Origin: Nocardioides ochotonae
Lineage (GTDB): Bacteria > Actinomycetota > Actinomycetes > Propionibacteriales > Nocardioidaceae
NCBI RefSeq assembly: GCF_011420305.2
Contig: NZ_CP061769.1
Span: 3,273,001-3,337,000 of the forward strand
DNA: 64,000 bases
Direction: 5' to 3'
Position numbers and translations under genes: made by a program
Shown: one piece after another, positions 1-9,096 of the stretch
How positions within the stretch are numbered: the first letter of the stretch is position 1
Layout: each line of letters opens with the position of its first letter
The notes under the pieces: generated by a model
What the model was told of the DNA's origin: nothing
What the model saw: the letters and a program-made list of their open reading frames with translations, nothing else
The model's database searches: none

Positions 1-673
1 AGTCGAAGGTGTCTCCCCCGATGTCCGCGGCCGGCTCCAGCCAACCGGCGAGGGTGAACGACGCCGCCTCGCACGTGCGAGCCGGCGGAAGCAGGCGCTG
101 CTGGATCTCCGCGGAGAGGCTGAACTGTTGACTGCGCTCCGCCCAGTCGAACAGGTCAGTGTGCCGGCGGTTGGCGATGACGACGAACGCCAGCAGATGC
201 GCCAGCTCGGCCAGCTCGGCGACGACCGCCTGCTCGGGCTCGTCGGGCAAGAACATCTCGAGCAGCCCGATCGACTCGCCGCGCTCGGTCACCGGGGCCA
301 GCACTCGCCACAGGTGCGCCAGGTCGCTGTCTGCCCCCGCATCACCGGGCGCGAGCACCTGGACCGCCTGGGTGCGCACCGCCTGCTCTCCTGGTCCCCC
401 GTCGAACGGGAGGACCGTCGCGGACTCCTCGTCGTCGCGGCGCTCGCGCAGCAGCGCGGGATCGTGTCCGGTTCCCCGGCTGGGCGCGAGCGGCACGTGC
501 GCCAGGCGCACCAGCGCCCGCCCCGACAGGTCGGCGATGAGGAACGACACCGCGGCCGCGTCGAACGCCAGGCCGAGCTCGCGCGCCACCTGATCCACCG
601 CCTCGACCGGCGAGGCCGCCTCCGCTGCCGCGATGAACCGTCTGACGTCTGCGAGTCTGCGCCGACGCACCAT
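1..673 (-). CDS. PP2C/SpoIIE-type phosphatase, 3' end cut by window edge
   Basis: Only the first 224 residues are visible. Phosphatases of this family dephosphorylate anti-anti-sigma proteins in partner-switching control of sigma factors. Residues about 10-170 look like a GAF-type sensor domain. They are followed by the linker AEIQQRLLPP (about 188-197) and the first metal-binding motif DIGGDTFD (about 217-224), both hallmarks of the SpoIIE catalytic domain. No membrane segment is visible. The ATG at 673 is the only in-frame start I see; it has no clear Shine-Dalgarno. The frame is open to base 1, so the rest of the catalytic domain lies outside. Family is fairly sure; the partner sigma system is unknown. 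Confidence 0.85.
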   Translation of the reverse strand, partial: MVRRRRLADVRRFIAAAEAASPVEAVDQVARELGLAFDAAAVSFLIADLSGRALVRLAHVPLAPSRGTGHDPALLRERRDDEESATVLPFDGGPGEQAVRTQAVQVLAPGDAGADSDLAHLWRVLAPVTERGESIGLLEMFLPDEPEQAVVAELAELAHLLAFVVIANRRHTDLFDWAERSQQFSLSAEIQQRLLPPARTCEAASFTLAGWLEPAADIGGDTFD

Positions 674-932
674 CGTGGGAGCGTATCGACGCCACGACGC
701 GACGACTCCGGCAGGGTCACCTCCCGAACGCGCGCCACCCGACGTCGTACGAGCGGATCAGGCCCGTGGGGTGCCTGGCCCGCCTTGGCCCGCAGCACGG
801 CACCGGCCATCTTCATCGCGGCCGGCCAGGCGACCATCGTCCTGGACCCTTCTGGCCCGAGCATTCGCCCAGCGGCAGGGCCGCGGAGGTCCGGTGCGAA
901 CCGTCACCGCGACCCCCGCACCGCCTCCCCCC

Positions 933-3900
933 TCAGCGCTTGGTGACCTTCAGACGCGTCGAACGCGAGGACCCCTTCGTCTGCGTCGCCCCGCTGTAGA
1001 CCGCCTTGATGGTGTGCTTGCCCTTCGCCAGCTTGGGCAGGCGCAGCACCGCGCTGGCGCCCTTGCCCAGGCTGATCGCGGAGAGCTTCCGCTTGCCGTC
1101 GTAGAACGTGACGGTGCCACCGGGCGCCGACAGTCCGGCGACGGTGACCGTCGCGGTGGCGCTCACCCGCTTCTTGACCGTCGTCGTGGTCGCGCTCAGC
1201 GTCAGGGTGGTGGTGGAGCCCAGCTTGGCGACGGTGACCGCCCGGCTCCGCGCCGTACCCGCCTCGCGGCCGGTGGCGGCCGCGGTCTCGACGACGGCCA
1301 CCGAGCGGCCGGCGTCCGCGGCGACGAGCTGGTAGGTCGTCCGGGTGGCCCCGGGGATGACAGCGCCGCCGCGGAGCCACTGGTAGCTCACCTTGGCGCC
1401 TTCGGGCCAGCTGCCGGCTGCTGCGGTGAGCGTCTGCCCGACACTCCCCCGGCCGCTGATCGAGGGCGGGTACACCGCGACCAAGGCGGCGCCCGCGATG
1501 CCGGTGACCTCGTTGCTGGTCGACGTCGCCGGCTTGTAGCCGCTCAGCGTGCCGGTGGCGCGCACCGTGATCTTCTTGCCGAGGTCCGCCGACGCGACCG
1601 TGTAGGTCTCCCCGGTCGCGTCCGCGATCTTCGAGCTGCCGCGGTACCACTGGTACGTCGTCTCATCGACCACCGGATCGAACGTCGGGGCGCTGGCCCG
1701 CAGCTCGGTCCCGACCCGGCCGCTGCCGGAGATCGACACCGGCGTCACCTCGGCGGGCGGGTCGACCACCGAGAACGTACGCCAGGGGGACGCCCCGAGC
1801 GCGGCGTTCTTGGCGTCGAGCGCGACCACCCGCCACTCCCAGGTCCCGGCGGGGATCGCCGCGCGTGAGGCCCAGGCGGTCGCCCTCGTGGCGATGTTCT
1901 CGGCGAGGCTGGTGCCGCCGGGCTGGCGTCGCTCGAAGCGGTAGCTCGTCGCCCGGGCATCGGGCTCCCAGCTGAAGTAGCCCGCGCTGGGCGCGACGAC
2001 GGCGCCCGGCGACGGTCCGATCGCGGACAGCGCCACGGCGTCGATCGTGAACGAGCGCTGCTCGCTCCACGCGCCCTTGCGCCCCTTCGCGTCGATCCGA
2101 CGGACCCGCCAGGTGTAGCTCGCACTGGCCGGGAACGGGTCGCTCGGCGCCCACGAGACGTGCTTCCAGGAGGTCGAGCCGCCGACCTTCGTGGCACCGA
2201 CGTTCACCTCGACCTCATAGCTCGCCGCGAACGGGAGCGGCTCCCAGCTCAGCGCGTAGTCGGAGCCGAGACTGGCGCCGTTGGCCGGCGAGGTGAGGGT
2301 CGGGACCGCGGAGCGCTTGGTGAACTCCCCCGTCTCGCTCCACACCGTGGGGTTCCCGCTGCCGTCATTGGCGCGCACCCGCCAGTAGACCGGCCCCTCG
2401 GGGTAGGTCTGCCCCGGTGAGGTGTAGGTGCGCTCGTCGATGGTGGTGTCGTCGATCCTCGTGCCGAACGCCGGATCGATCGAGGTCTGGATCTGGTAGG
2501 ACTTGGCCTCGGTCGCGGCAGGGGTGATGAGCGAGGAGCCGGTTGCGGCGGACGGGTGGCGCACCGCGTCCAGCAGCGAGCCCCAGCTCAGCGAGACGTC
2601 ATCCGCCACCACGGTGCCGCCCACCGGGCCGCTCAGCCTGGGTGCCACGGACTTCTTCGCGAAGGAGTTCTCGGGGTAGCGGACCAGCCCGTCGGGACAG
2701 GTCGTGAAGCACGGGTCGACCACCCAGAAGTACGCCGAGCCCGCCTGGCTGTCCGGCAGCGTCTTCGTGGGTGTCCACATCGGCGAGGTGACCCTGATGT
2801 CGCGGAAGCCAGAGACGAGGTTGGTGAGCTCACGGTCGTGCGACAGGTGCAGCCGGTATGCGGTCGCCCCTTCGACGGCGGGCCAGGTCAGCACGGGCGT
2901 CTGCCGCAGGTCGACGCAGGTGGCGGGCAGCACCGCAGCGCAGACCTCCTGCCGCGCACCGGCGACGCCGTACGCCGCGGTTCCGCTCATCGCGGCCCCG
3001 GCGGGCTGTCCCGGCGCGATCGGCGCGGCCGGGTCGTAGTCGAACGTGACGAGCTCCTGGGCGAGCACGTCGGTGACCGGGTTGGCGCCGCCCTCGTCGG
3101 TGGCCCGGACGAGCCAGGAGTAGGTGCCGGGCTTGGTCAGCGCGCACTCGTTGGCCACCGTGGTGTGCACGGTCGACACGTTGCACACGGGCTTTCCGTC
3201 GGCGCCGTAGACGAACAGGGTGTACTTGCTGGCGCGCTCGATCGCCGTCCACTCGAAGAAGAGCGGGATCCCGGGCTCGACGGCGCCTCGCGGGTAGACC
3301 GCCTGGGGCTGGTCGGGCCAGGCGCGGCGGAACCTCCACGGCGTCGACGGCCAGGGTGCGAGGTTGCCGCTCGTGTCCACTACCGGCCGCACCCGCCAGT
3401 AGTACTCGTCGTTGTTGAGGGTCCCGGCCGGGGAATAGCGGGTGCCGACGATGCCGGTCGCGTTCACGACGAAGGTCTTGAAGTCGTCGTCGGTGCTGAC
3501 CTGGAGCTGGTAGCTCACCGCGCCGGCCACCGGCTCCCAGTCGAGGACGACGTCGCGGACCGGCTTGTCGAAGCTGTCGGCGGGCGCGGTGAGCACGGCC
3601 GGCTCCAGGCCCCTGACCTCGTACTGGCGCGGCTCCGACCACCGGGTGGCACGGTTGGCCCCCAGGCTCCCCCGCACCCGCCAGTAGTAGGTGCCCGCGA
3701 CCTGGTAGCCGGTGAGCACCGCGGCGGTGGTGCGCTGGGTGTTCGCGGTGATCAGGGCGGGGTCGGTGAACTCGGGGTCCGCGCTGACCTGCACGGTGTA
3801 GTCGGTGGCTCCGGCGACGGGCTCCCAGGCGAACCGGGGCGTGTCGACCGGTGGCTGGATCACGGCGCCCGCGGCGGGGCGGATCGGGTCCGGCGCCGCC

Positions 3901-4283
3901 AAGCCGTCGACCCGGAACGACTCGGTGGCCCAGGTGCTCTGACCGGCGGCACCGGTCGCGCGTACCCGCCACCACAGCTCGCCCTCCGGCAGCTGCACGG
4001 TCGGCACCGAACGATGGTTGACGGTGCCGCTCACCGATTCGATGGTCTTGTCGAAGTCGGCCGCGGCCGAGATCTGGACGTCGTACCTCGTCGCGCCGGG
4101 GACCCGGTCCCAGGCGAGGTCGACCAGCCCGTCCACGCCGGCGCCCGCGCCCGGGGTCAGTCCTGTCGGCGCCTCCGGAGGCTCCGCCTGCGCCACCGGC
4201 GCGGCGACCAGCGTGGTCGTGGCCGTTCCACCGAGCACGAGGGCAAGGCCCAGTGCGAGTGAGAGAGCTCGGCTGCGGAACAT
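933..4283 (-). CDS. Large exported protein with about eight FnIII-like and three Ig-like repeats
   Basis: An 1,116-residue exported protein without a recognisable enzyme domain. Residues 1-33 form a Sec signal peptide (cleavage after AQA). Eight fibronectin-III-like sandwiches follow to about residue 850, most closing with a YYWRVR- or YTWRVR-type strand. Then come two YQW-type repeats (TYQWYRGSSK, SYQWLRGG) and a C-terminal bacterial Ig-like domain ending KVTKR. There is no LPXTG motif, C-terminal membrane anchor or SLH domain, so it is probably released or loosely wall-bound. The start at 4283 was chosen because it begins the signal peptide; the frame runs 25 codons further upstream without signal-like sequence. 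Adhesion or matrix binding is a guess from architecture only. Confidence 0.85.
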   Translation of the reverse strand: MFRSRALSLALGLALVLGGTATTTLVAAPVAQAEPPEAPTGLTPGAGAGVDGLVDLAWDRVPGATRYDVQISAAADFDKTIESVSGTVNHRSVPTVQLPEGELWWRVRATGAAGQSTWATESFRVDGLAAPDPIRPAAGAVIQPPVDTPRFAWEPVAGATDYTVQVSADPEFTDPALITANTQRTTAAVLTGYQVAGTYYWRVRGSLGANRATRWSEPRQYEVRGLEPAVLTAPADSFDKPVRDVVLDWEPVAGAVSYQLQVSTDDDFKTFVVNATGIVGTRYSPAGTLNNDEYYWRVRPVVDTSGNLAPWPSTPWRFRRAWPDQPQAVYPRGAVEPGIPLFFEWTAIERASKYTLFVYGADGKPVCNVSTVHTTVANECALTKPGTYSWLVRATDEGGANPVTDVLAQELVTFDYDPAAPIAPGQPAGAAMSGTAAYGVAGARQEVCAAVLPATCVDLRQTPVLTWPAVEGATAYRLHLSHDRELTNLVSGFRDIRVTSPMWTPTKTLPDSQAGSAYFWVVDPCFTTCPDGLVRYPENSFAKKSVAPRLSGPVGGTVVADDVSLSWGSLLDAVRHPSAATGSSLITPAATEAKSYQIQTSIDPAFGTRIDDTTIDERTYTSPGQTYPEGPVYWRVRANDGSGNPTVWSETGEFTKRSAVPTLTSPANGASLGSDYALSWEPLPFAASYEVEVNVGATKVGGSTSWKHVSWAPSDPFPASASYTWRVRRIDAKGRKGAWSEQRSFTIDAVALSAIGPSPGAVVAPSAGYFSWEPDARATSYRFERRQPGGTSLAENIATRATAWASRAAIPAGTWEWRVVALDAKNAALGASPWRTFSVVDPPAEVTPVSISGSGRVGTELRASAPTFDPVVDETTYQWYRGSSKIADATGETYTVASADLGKKITVRATGTLSGYKPATSTSNEVTGIAGAALVAVYPPSISGRGSVGQTLTAAAGSWPEGAKVSYQWLRGGAVIPGATRTTYQLVAADAGRSVAVVETAAATGREAGTARSRAVTVAKLGSTTTLTLSATTTTVKKRVSATATVTVAGLSAPGGTVTFYDGKRKLSAISLGKGASAVLRLPKLAKGKHTIKAVYSGATQTKGSSRSTRLKVTKR

Positions 4284-4478
4284 GGTGGACCCCCGGGGCA
4301 CTACGGAGCATCCGCGGCCGCGGACACATCCCCGATGTCGGCATCCGTCCCGCCGCACTTGAGCGCCCGCGAGCCGGACGTCGGTGATCGTGCGTCGGGT
4401 GAGTGCGAAGGCGGCGGCCAGGACGGCGAGTGCGAAGCAGCCCAGCTGGACGCGCGTGTTGCCTCCGACCCGCTGTCG

Positions 4479-5729
4479 TCACTCAGCCCGGTAAGCCCAT
4501 GTGCCGGTTGACCACACGTTCTCGGGGGTCCGCTCAGCGGGCTTGTCCGGGCCGCCCCAATCAGCGCCGCCGGACACGATCACGACGTCACCGACCCATA
4601 CCGCGCGGCCGGGTTCGGCGGGAGCGCCGTCGGGTTGGGCAAGCCGGGTCCAGCTGCTGCCTTGCCCGCCGTCGCCGTCGTCGTAGATCCATCCCTGGAC
4701 GGCGTTGTGCCTGCCACCGAGTGCCTCGACGGCCCAGCCCCCGGTGAACTCCCGCGGCGCATCCTTCAGGGACTGCCACTCGCCGGTGGCGGGGTCGAGA
4801 GCGCCGCCGTAGGGGATGGTGCGCCCGAAGTTGTTGACCTGTCCGCCATCGGCGCCTCCGGGCGTGGGGTCGATGAGTCGCCGGCCCGTCCAGGTCCAGG
4901 TCCACCCGCCAAGCTGGTCGCCGCTGGAGGGGACCGGCCGCCACGTCGATGCGCCGGCCGGGAGGACGGCGGCGTGGACGAGGGCGGGGTCTTCGGGCCC
5001 GCCGTCTGGGCCGATGGGCTTGGCGGTCAGGACCAACCCGCTGGATGTCGAGATGAGGGCGCGGTCGAAGGAGGGCCGCAGCGGGTTGGCCGGCAGCTGC
5101 GACCAGGTGTCATCGACGGGGTCGTAGACCTGGTCAGCTCGGATACCGTTCTCATCGCTCCCGGCTGCGAGCACCAGGCGCGATCGCCCAGCGTGGGTGT
5201 CAGCGACCAGGTTCACCCCCTGCGGCTTCGTCGGAGGGTCGAGCTCGGTCCACGTGTCCTGCTCCGCGTCCCAGGCGAGCACGTGGTCGTTGGTGAGGAC
5301 GTACAGCGTGTCGTCGATGACCGCGGTCGATGAGTACGCGGCGACGGGGCGGGGCGCGTCCGCGATGGGCTGCCAGGTGCCGCTGTCGATGTTGTACGCG
5401 GCGCCGTCGGAGGCGGTGGTGTGCTTCGGGATGACGCAGTCGGCGTTCGGTGGGCACGGCGGCCCGGTGTAGCCGCCGACGAACACGGCCAGGTTCCCGT
5501 CGTCGGTGGGGACGTGCGCGGTCGCGGGTGCCTCTCGGGGTGAGAGCGGACTGTCGGGCAGGCGTGTCCACCTGCCGGCCCCGAACTCGCCACCGGCCGC
5601 TTCCGGCGAGACGCCTCCGGAGCCTCGTGCCCCATCAGGTCCCGGGCCGCCGGGCGCCGCCCCGCACCCTGCGAAGGTGACGACACTCAGGCCGACGGCG
5701 AGCGTCACAGAGAGAACACGTGGTGACAT
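4479..5729 (-). CDS. Kelch-like beta-propeller lipoprotein
   Basis: A 416-residue exported lipoprotein. The signal peptide ends in a lipobox with Cys22 (TFAGC). The rest has repeated blade-like segments with a W-x-P/L pattern (for example WTRLPDSPL, WQPIADAPRP, WTELDPPTK, WSQLPANPL), typical of kelch or galactose-oxidase-like propellers. No copper ligands or other catalytic residues can be assigned. The start at 5729 fits the signal peptide; a longer frame to 5765 adds 12 charged codons. It is monocistronic, with about 195 bases to the next gene downstream. A ligand-binding or cell-surface role is inferred from fold only. Confidence 0.75.
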   Translation of the reverse strand: MSPRVLSVTLAVGLSVVTFAGCGAAPGGPGPDGARGSGGVSPEAAGGEFGAGRWTRLPDSPLSPREAPATAHVPTDDGNLAVFVGGYTGPPCPPNADCVIPKHTTASDGAAYNIDSGTWQPIADAPRPVAAYSSTAVIDDTLYVLTNDHVLAWDAEQDTWTELDPPTKPQGVNLVADTHAGRSRLVLAAGSDENGIRADQVYDPVDDTWSQLPANPLRPSFDRALISTSSGLVLTAKPIGPDGGPEDPALVHAAVLPAGASTWRPVPSSGDQLGGWTWTWTGRRLIDPTPGGADGGQVNNFGRTIPYGGALDPATGEWQSLKDAPREFTGGWAVEALGGRHNAVQGWIYDDGDGGQGSSWTRLAQPDGAPAEPGRAVWVGDVVIVSGGADWGGPDKPAERTPENVWSTGTWAYRAE

Positions 5730-6219
5730 GCGGTTCCGACGTCGAGGCGTCGATCTTGGTTCCACGGCACCTCTTGCTCACGCTGCTCCGGTCGCATCGG
5801 AGTGCTCCGCGCCTGGACGCGCCCCCTCGTGGGTTCCCTCGATTCGCGCCGCGACCTCGGCCGCTCTCCGCTGGTCATGCAGTTGGCCGGCATCCCCGGG
5901 CATCACCATCAGGATGTTGCGCACGTCGTGGTCAGCGAGACCGTGACCGTGACCCGCACACCCCTCCCCGCTGCTGCCTCCAACTGGTCGCGCTGGACGA
6001 CCTCTCCGGCCCGCCACGCGAACAGCAGGGATCACCTCGCGTACGTCTGATGTCAGTGGCCGCTGGGTGATCGGCTCCGCCCGACCGACGGCATATGCCT
6101 GGCCCGCGACCGTGGCACCGGCGTCGCCAGGTCGATTCCCGCGCCGGAGGACGTGGGGCGACGTCGCCGCCGGGTGCGACGTCGTGACCGTCCAACGATC
6201 GCTCGGCCGTGGAAGGCCC
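5730..6219. other. 490-base intergenic region, no gene recognised
   Basis: Lies between the kelch-like lipoprotein and the anti-sigma candidate, both on the minus strand. I find no convincing gene, terminator or promoter. A minus-strand open frame covers 5778-6035 and could be a decayed gene end, but it has no start signal and matches no family I know. Confidence 0.4.
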
Positions 6220-7401
6220 TCATCGATACATGGGGGCGGTCATCTCGCCGCCGTACCCGGGCTCGAGAGCCACCTCGCAGTCACCGGTCGTGGTGAAGCA
6301 ACGAAGCAGGTATGTCTCGTCCGCGGAGATGGCGCCCTGGCTGAGGTCGTCAAGCATGGAGTCCCAGGTCGCACGGGGGTAGAAAGTCACGAGGAGAGTC
6401 GTCGCCGTCTCCCAGGTCGGGTTCGTCGTGGGCAGCCCCACCTCAGGCAACTTGAGCGTGACGTGACGGTCGAGGTCGTCAGCGGCTTGCACCCAGAAAC
6501 CCTCGGCTGTCTCCTGCACCAGGTGCGAGAAGTCCGGCGACCAGGACGACCAGCCGACCGCGATCTCTCCGCGGCTCTGGTAACGGCCTTGGACGTCGAC
6601 GGAGCCCCACGCGGAACGGCCGGTGACCTGGTCTTCGTTGAACGGCGCCCGCTCGAGCCCGAAGCCGTCGAAGGACACGAAGCGGATGCCGGGAGATCCG
6701 TGTTCCGGGGCTTCTCGGACCCGGGCGAGACGCCGGGTCGCGATGTCGTACATCCAGATGGGCGCGCGGGGTTGGTACTCGAGGAAGTACACCCTCCCGA
6801 GGGCGTCGATCCCGGCTGTCCAACCCGACGAGGTGCGCATCGGCACGTCGGCCAGCCGACGCGAGGTCTGGACGTCGTACACCAGCAGGGCAGGCTCCGG
6901 ACTGTCCGTCACCCACGCTGCGAACCGTCCGTCGTGGCTCAGAGCCGGGGCCCAGCTGCTCTGGGCGCGAGTGCTGAGCGGATCGAGCCGCCCATCGGCA
7001 ACGCGGTACACGGCGTCGCCGTCCCACCCGATCGTCGTGCCGGCGTGACTGGTCATGGTCATGCACGCCGACGCGATCGGCGCTCCTGCACCCACGATCC
7101 TGGTCCCGTCGTCCGAACAGTGCGGCACCTGAGGGGGCGACCCCATCGGCAGCTCAGACACCTCGGCAGGGACGTCGTCGTCGGTTGCGGGGATGGTGGT
7201 GCTGGACCGCATGGACAAGGAAGCGACGCCAGCTGCGGCGACGACCAGAGACAGGGCCGCCGCGCCCGCGGCCCGTCGGTGAACATCGTGACGGCGCCGC
7301 CTGACCCCGCCGTCCATGACCGCGGAGACATCGACCTCCGGCGTCTCGCGCGACTGGGCCTCCGTGCGGAGCGCGGCCCGAAGCTGCTCCTCGAGGCTCA
7401 T
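6220..7401 (-). CDS. Membrane anti-sigma factor candidate with propeller-like outer domain
   Basis: A 393-residue protein with a short cytoplasmic N-terminus (1-43), one membrane segment (about 44-62) and a large outer domain. The outer domain has TolB/WD40-like blade motifs such as LSHDGRFAAWV, LLVYDVQTSRRLADV and WSPDFSHLV. It starts inside the last codon of the sigma gene (ATGA overlap at 7398-7401), the normal arrangement for a sigma/anti-sigma pair. The N-terminal segment is short and lacks a zinc HxxxCxxC motif, so if it holds the sigma factor it does so differently from classical ZAS anti-sigmas. The function is inferred from the operon and topology. Confidence 0.65.
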   Translation of the reverse strand: MSLEEQLRAALRTEAQSRETPEVDVSAVMDGGVRRRRHDVHRRAAGAAALSLVVAAAGVASLSMRSSTTIPATDDDVPAEVSELPMGSPPQVPHCSDDGTRIVGAGAPIASACMTMTSHAGTTIGWDGDAVYRVADGRLDPLSTRAQSSWAPALSHDGRFAAWVTDSPEPALLVYDVQTSRRLADVPMRTSSGWTAGIDALGRVYFLEYQPRAPIWMYDIATRRLARVREAPEHGSPGIRFVSFDGFGLERAPFNEDQVTGRSAWGSVDVQGRYQSRGEIAVGWSSWSPDFSHLVQETAEGFWVQAADDLDRHVTLKLPEVGLPTTNPTWETATTLLVTFYPRATWDSMLDDLSQGAISADETYLLRCFTTTGDCEVALEPGYGGEMTAPMYR

Positions 7402-7919
7402 GTCTCCACCCCGACTTCCTGGCTGCGCATCGCCGAGATGCCGCGACGCAACGCTCGCATCGCGTCAGACGTCTGTGACTTGACGGTTCCGACGGCGCAG
7501 CCCAAGATCTCGGCGGTCTCGATCGGTGACTGGTCCTCGTAGTAGCGCAGCACGATGACGGCCCGCTGCCCCTCGGGGAGCGCGCACACCAGCGGCCAGA
7601 GCTGGGCATGATCCAGGACCGCGTCCTGGGCCGGCTCCACGATCAGGCCCGGGACCTCGGCTCGCAGCACCTCACGTCGCCAGGAGAGGCTGCGGCGGTG
7701 GGACACCAGGGTGTTGACCATGACCCTCCGTACGTAGGCCTCGGGCGCGTCCATCCGGCTGACCTTCTCCCAGCGAGCGAAGCACTTTTCGAGCGAGGTC
7801 TGCAGCAGGTCTTCGGCAGCAGGGGTAGAGGCCGTCAACAGGAAGGCGAGGCGGTACAGGGCCGATCCGCGAGCGGAGACGAACTCCACGAAGTCGACAG
7901 CGTGGTCCTCCGCGCTCAT
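7398..7919 (-). CDS. SigE-family ECF RNA polymerase sigma factor
   Basis: A 173-residue ECF sigma factor that directs RNA polymerase to a small regulon. Region 2 spans about residues 8-55 (FVEFVSARGSALYRLAFLLT, then AEDLLQTSLEKCFARW). Region 4 spans about 115-165 (LPEGQRAVIVLRYYEDQS, GCAVGTVKSQTSDAM) and holds the DNA-binding helix. Its size and the YRLAFLLTAS signature fit the actinobacterial SigE-like 50-type family. The start at 7919 was chosen over 7991 because GGAGG lies just upstream and region 2 follows at once. It overlaps the next gene by 4 bases. A perfect hairpin sits 37-53 bases upstream. Confidence 0.88.
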   Translation of the reverse strand: MSAEDHAVDFVEFVSARGSALYRLAFLLTASTPAAEDLLQTSLEKCFARWEKVSRMDAPEAYVRRVMVNTLVSHRRSLSWRREVLRAEVPGLIVEPAQDAVLDHAQLWPLVCALPEGQRAVIVLRYYEDQSPIETAEILGCAVGTVKSQTSDAMRALRRGISAMRSQEVGVET

Positions 7920-8400
7920 GGCCGCCTCCGTTCGCCAGCCCACCTCACTTCTAGTAAACGCCTCGGGCGTTTCGCTGGTTGGGTGGCTCACGGGCCGATC
8001 TCGCTACCGGCCCTGACGAGGGAAGGCATGCGGACAGATGCGGAAGTGACTTGTCCGGTGGGACGACAAGCAGCCGGTCCTCCGCCCCATCCGGCACGCC
8101 TGGTGCGTCGAGGTCGCTCCCGGCCGCCTCGAACGCTCGCGCCTGGCGAAGATGCCCGGCAGCGGGGGACGCCTATGGCATCGGTTCGCGGCTACTCGTG
8201 AGCGATGAGGCCAGATGGGCGCTTCCCCGCCCAAACTTCCCCATCGCCTGGGGCTGCGGGTTCAGCCGCTGCTACGAACCAGAAACCGCCACAGCCTGGC
8301 GTGACGCCTTGACGCGCTGAGCTGCGACCAGGGAACGTCTTCAGGTTGGCGGTTCGGGCTGCCGGGGCCCACGAGGATGCCGCAATAGGGACACACCCAG
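7920..8400. other. 481-base intergenic region
   Basis: Holds the leader of the sigma gene, including the AAACGCC hairpin at 7956-7972, and the sequence downstream of the lipoprotein gene ending at 8401. The remainder shows open frames on both strands but none with a start signal, codon pattern or family match I can support. Confidence 0.4.
7956..7972 (-). promoter_or_regulatory. Perfect inverted repeat upstream of the SigE-type gene
   Basis: AAACGCC and GGCGTTT form a perfect 7-bp stem around TCG. On the minus strand it is followed by TTTACTAG, which could serve as a -10 element. It lies 37-53 bases before the sigma start, a position suited to an operator or an attenuator. A terminator of the opposite direction is less likely because no T-tract follows. 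Confidence 0.4.
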
Positions 8401-9096
8401 TTAGGTGCACTCCTCGTCAAAGTCCGCAATGTCGGGCCCGCAGGCAGTCAAGAGCTGCTGGATGTGCAGCGTCATCGGGGCGCCGTCGGCCTGGTAGTCG
8501 ACGTACAGGTCGGACACCTGCGCGCCACCTCGGTCGGCCGTGAGGGTGACCACCAGCTCCTCGAAGCCGAACTCGATGGGTTGGCTGCCGCAACTGTGGC
8601 TGACGGGTACACCGGAGACCCCCTCTTCGAAGGACCCGCGCAGTGGCACCTTCACGTAGGGCTCATCGAAATTGGGAGGGCTGCCTGCGCCCATGGCAAA
8701 CGGGTAGTAAGAGTCTTTGACCCGGGCGGTTCCCCGCGCGAAGTCCGCCCGGGTCACTGTACGAATCCAAGCCGAGACCTCGAGAGGTTCGACGGGCGCT
8801 GTGAACCGGACGTCTTCCAAGACGATGTCGATGTCTTCCTCGGTAGAGCAGAGAAGGAAGGTGCCCCAGCTGGCGGCCCACGGTTGATTACCAGGGGGGC
8901 TGAAGAGCGACTTGCCGCCGACGCTGCTGCTTGCCGACAGCGGTCCGCTGCCGTCAACATGCACGGGCCTCTCGGTCGTAGCTCCTTCGGACTCCTGACT
9001 CGAACACGAGGTTGTAGCAGCGACGACACCCAGGAGCGCAGCGGAGACCGCTGCGCCCCTGAGTCGCCGGCGAATGATTACCCGCGGATTAGGCAT
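8401..9096 (-). CDS. Unknown lipoprotein, partner of the secreted protein gene upstream
   Basis: A 231-residue putative lipoprotein. The N-terminus has the arginine-rich stretch RVIIRRRLRGAA, a hydrophobic core, and the lipobox-like ATTSC with Cys at about residue 31. The rest is soluble, with two or three cysteines (CGSQP, CGPDIADFDEEC), and I recognise no domain. The gene starts at 9096, inside the end of the preceding gene (8-base overlap), so the two are probably co-translated. An upstream ATG at 9150 lies deep inside the neighbour and is not signal-like. Function unknown. Confidence 0.7.
   Translation of the reverse strand: MPNPRVIIRRRLRGAAVSAALLGVVAATTSCSSQESEGATTERPVHVDGSGPLSASSSVGGKSLFSPPGNQPWAASWGTFLLCSTEEDIDIVLEDVRFTAPVEPLEVSAWIRTVTRADFARGTARVKDSYYPFAMGAGSPPNFDEPYVKVPLRGSFEEGVSGVPVSHSCGSQPIEFGFEELVVTLTADRGGAQVSDLYVDYQADGAPMTLHIQQLLTACGPDIADFDEECT

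Noticed and set aside
674..932. Minus-strand open frame beginning MVAWPAAMKMAG upstream of the phosphatase
   Set aside because: Runs out of frame over the phosphatase gene, has no Shine-Dalgarno and matches no family.
5778..6035. Minus-strand open frame with a protein-like C-terminal stretch (RRAAEVAARIEGTHEGA)
   Set aside because: No start signal or family match; possible decayed gene end but not supportable.
7979..8320. Plus-strand open frame of 113 codons in the gap before the lipoprotein gene
   Set aside because: Composition and lack of start signal look like a chance frame in GC-rich DNA.
8262..8432. Minus-strand short frame with CPYCG, overlapping the lipoprotein gene end
   Set aside because: A single CxxC is too little to claim a zinc-ribbon protein; no ribosome-binding site.
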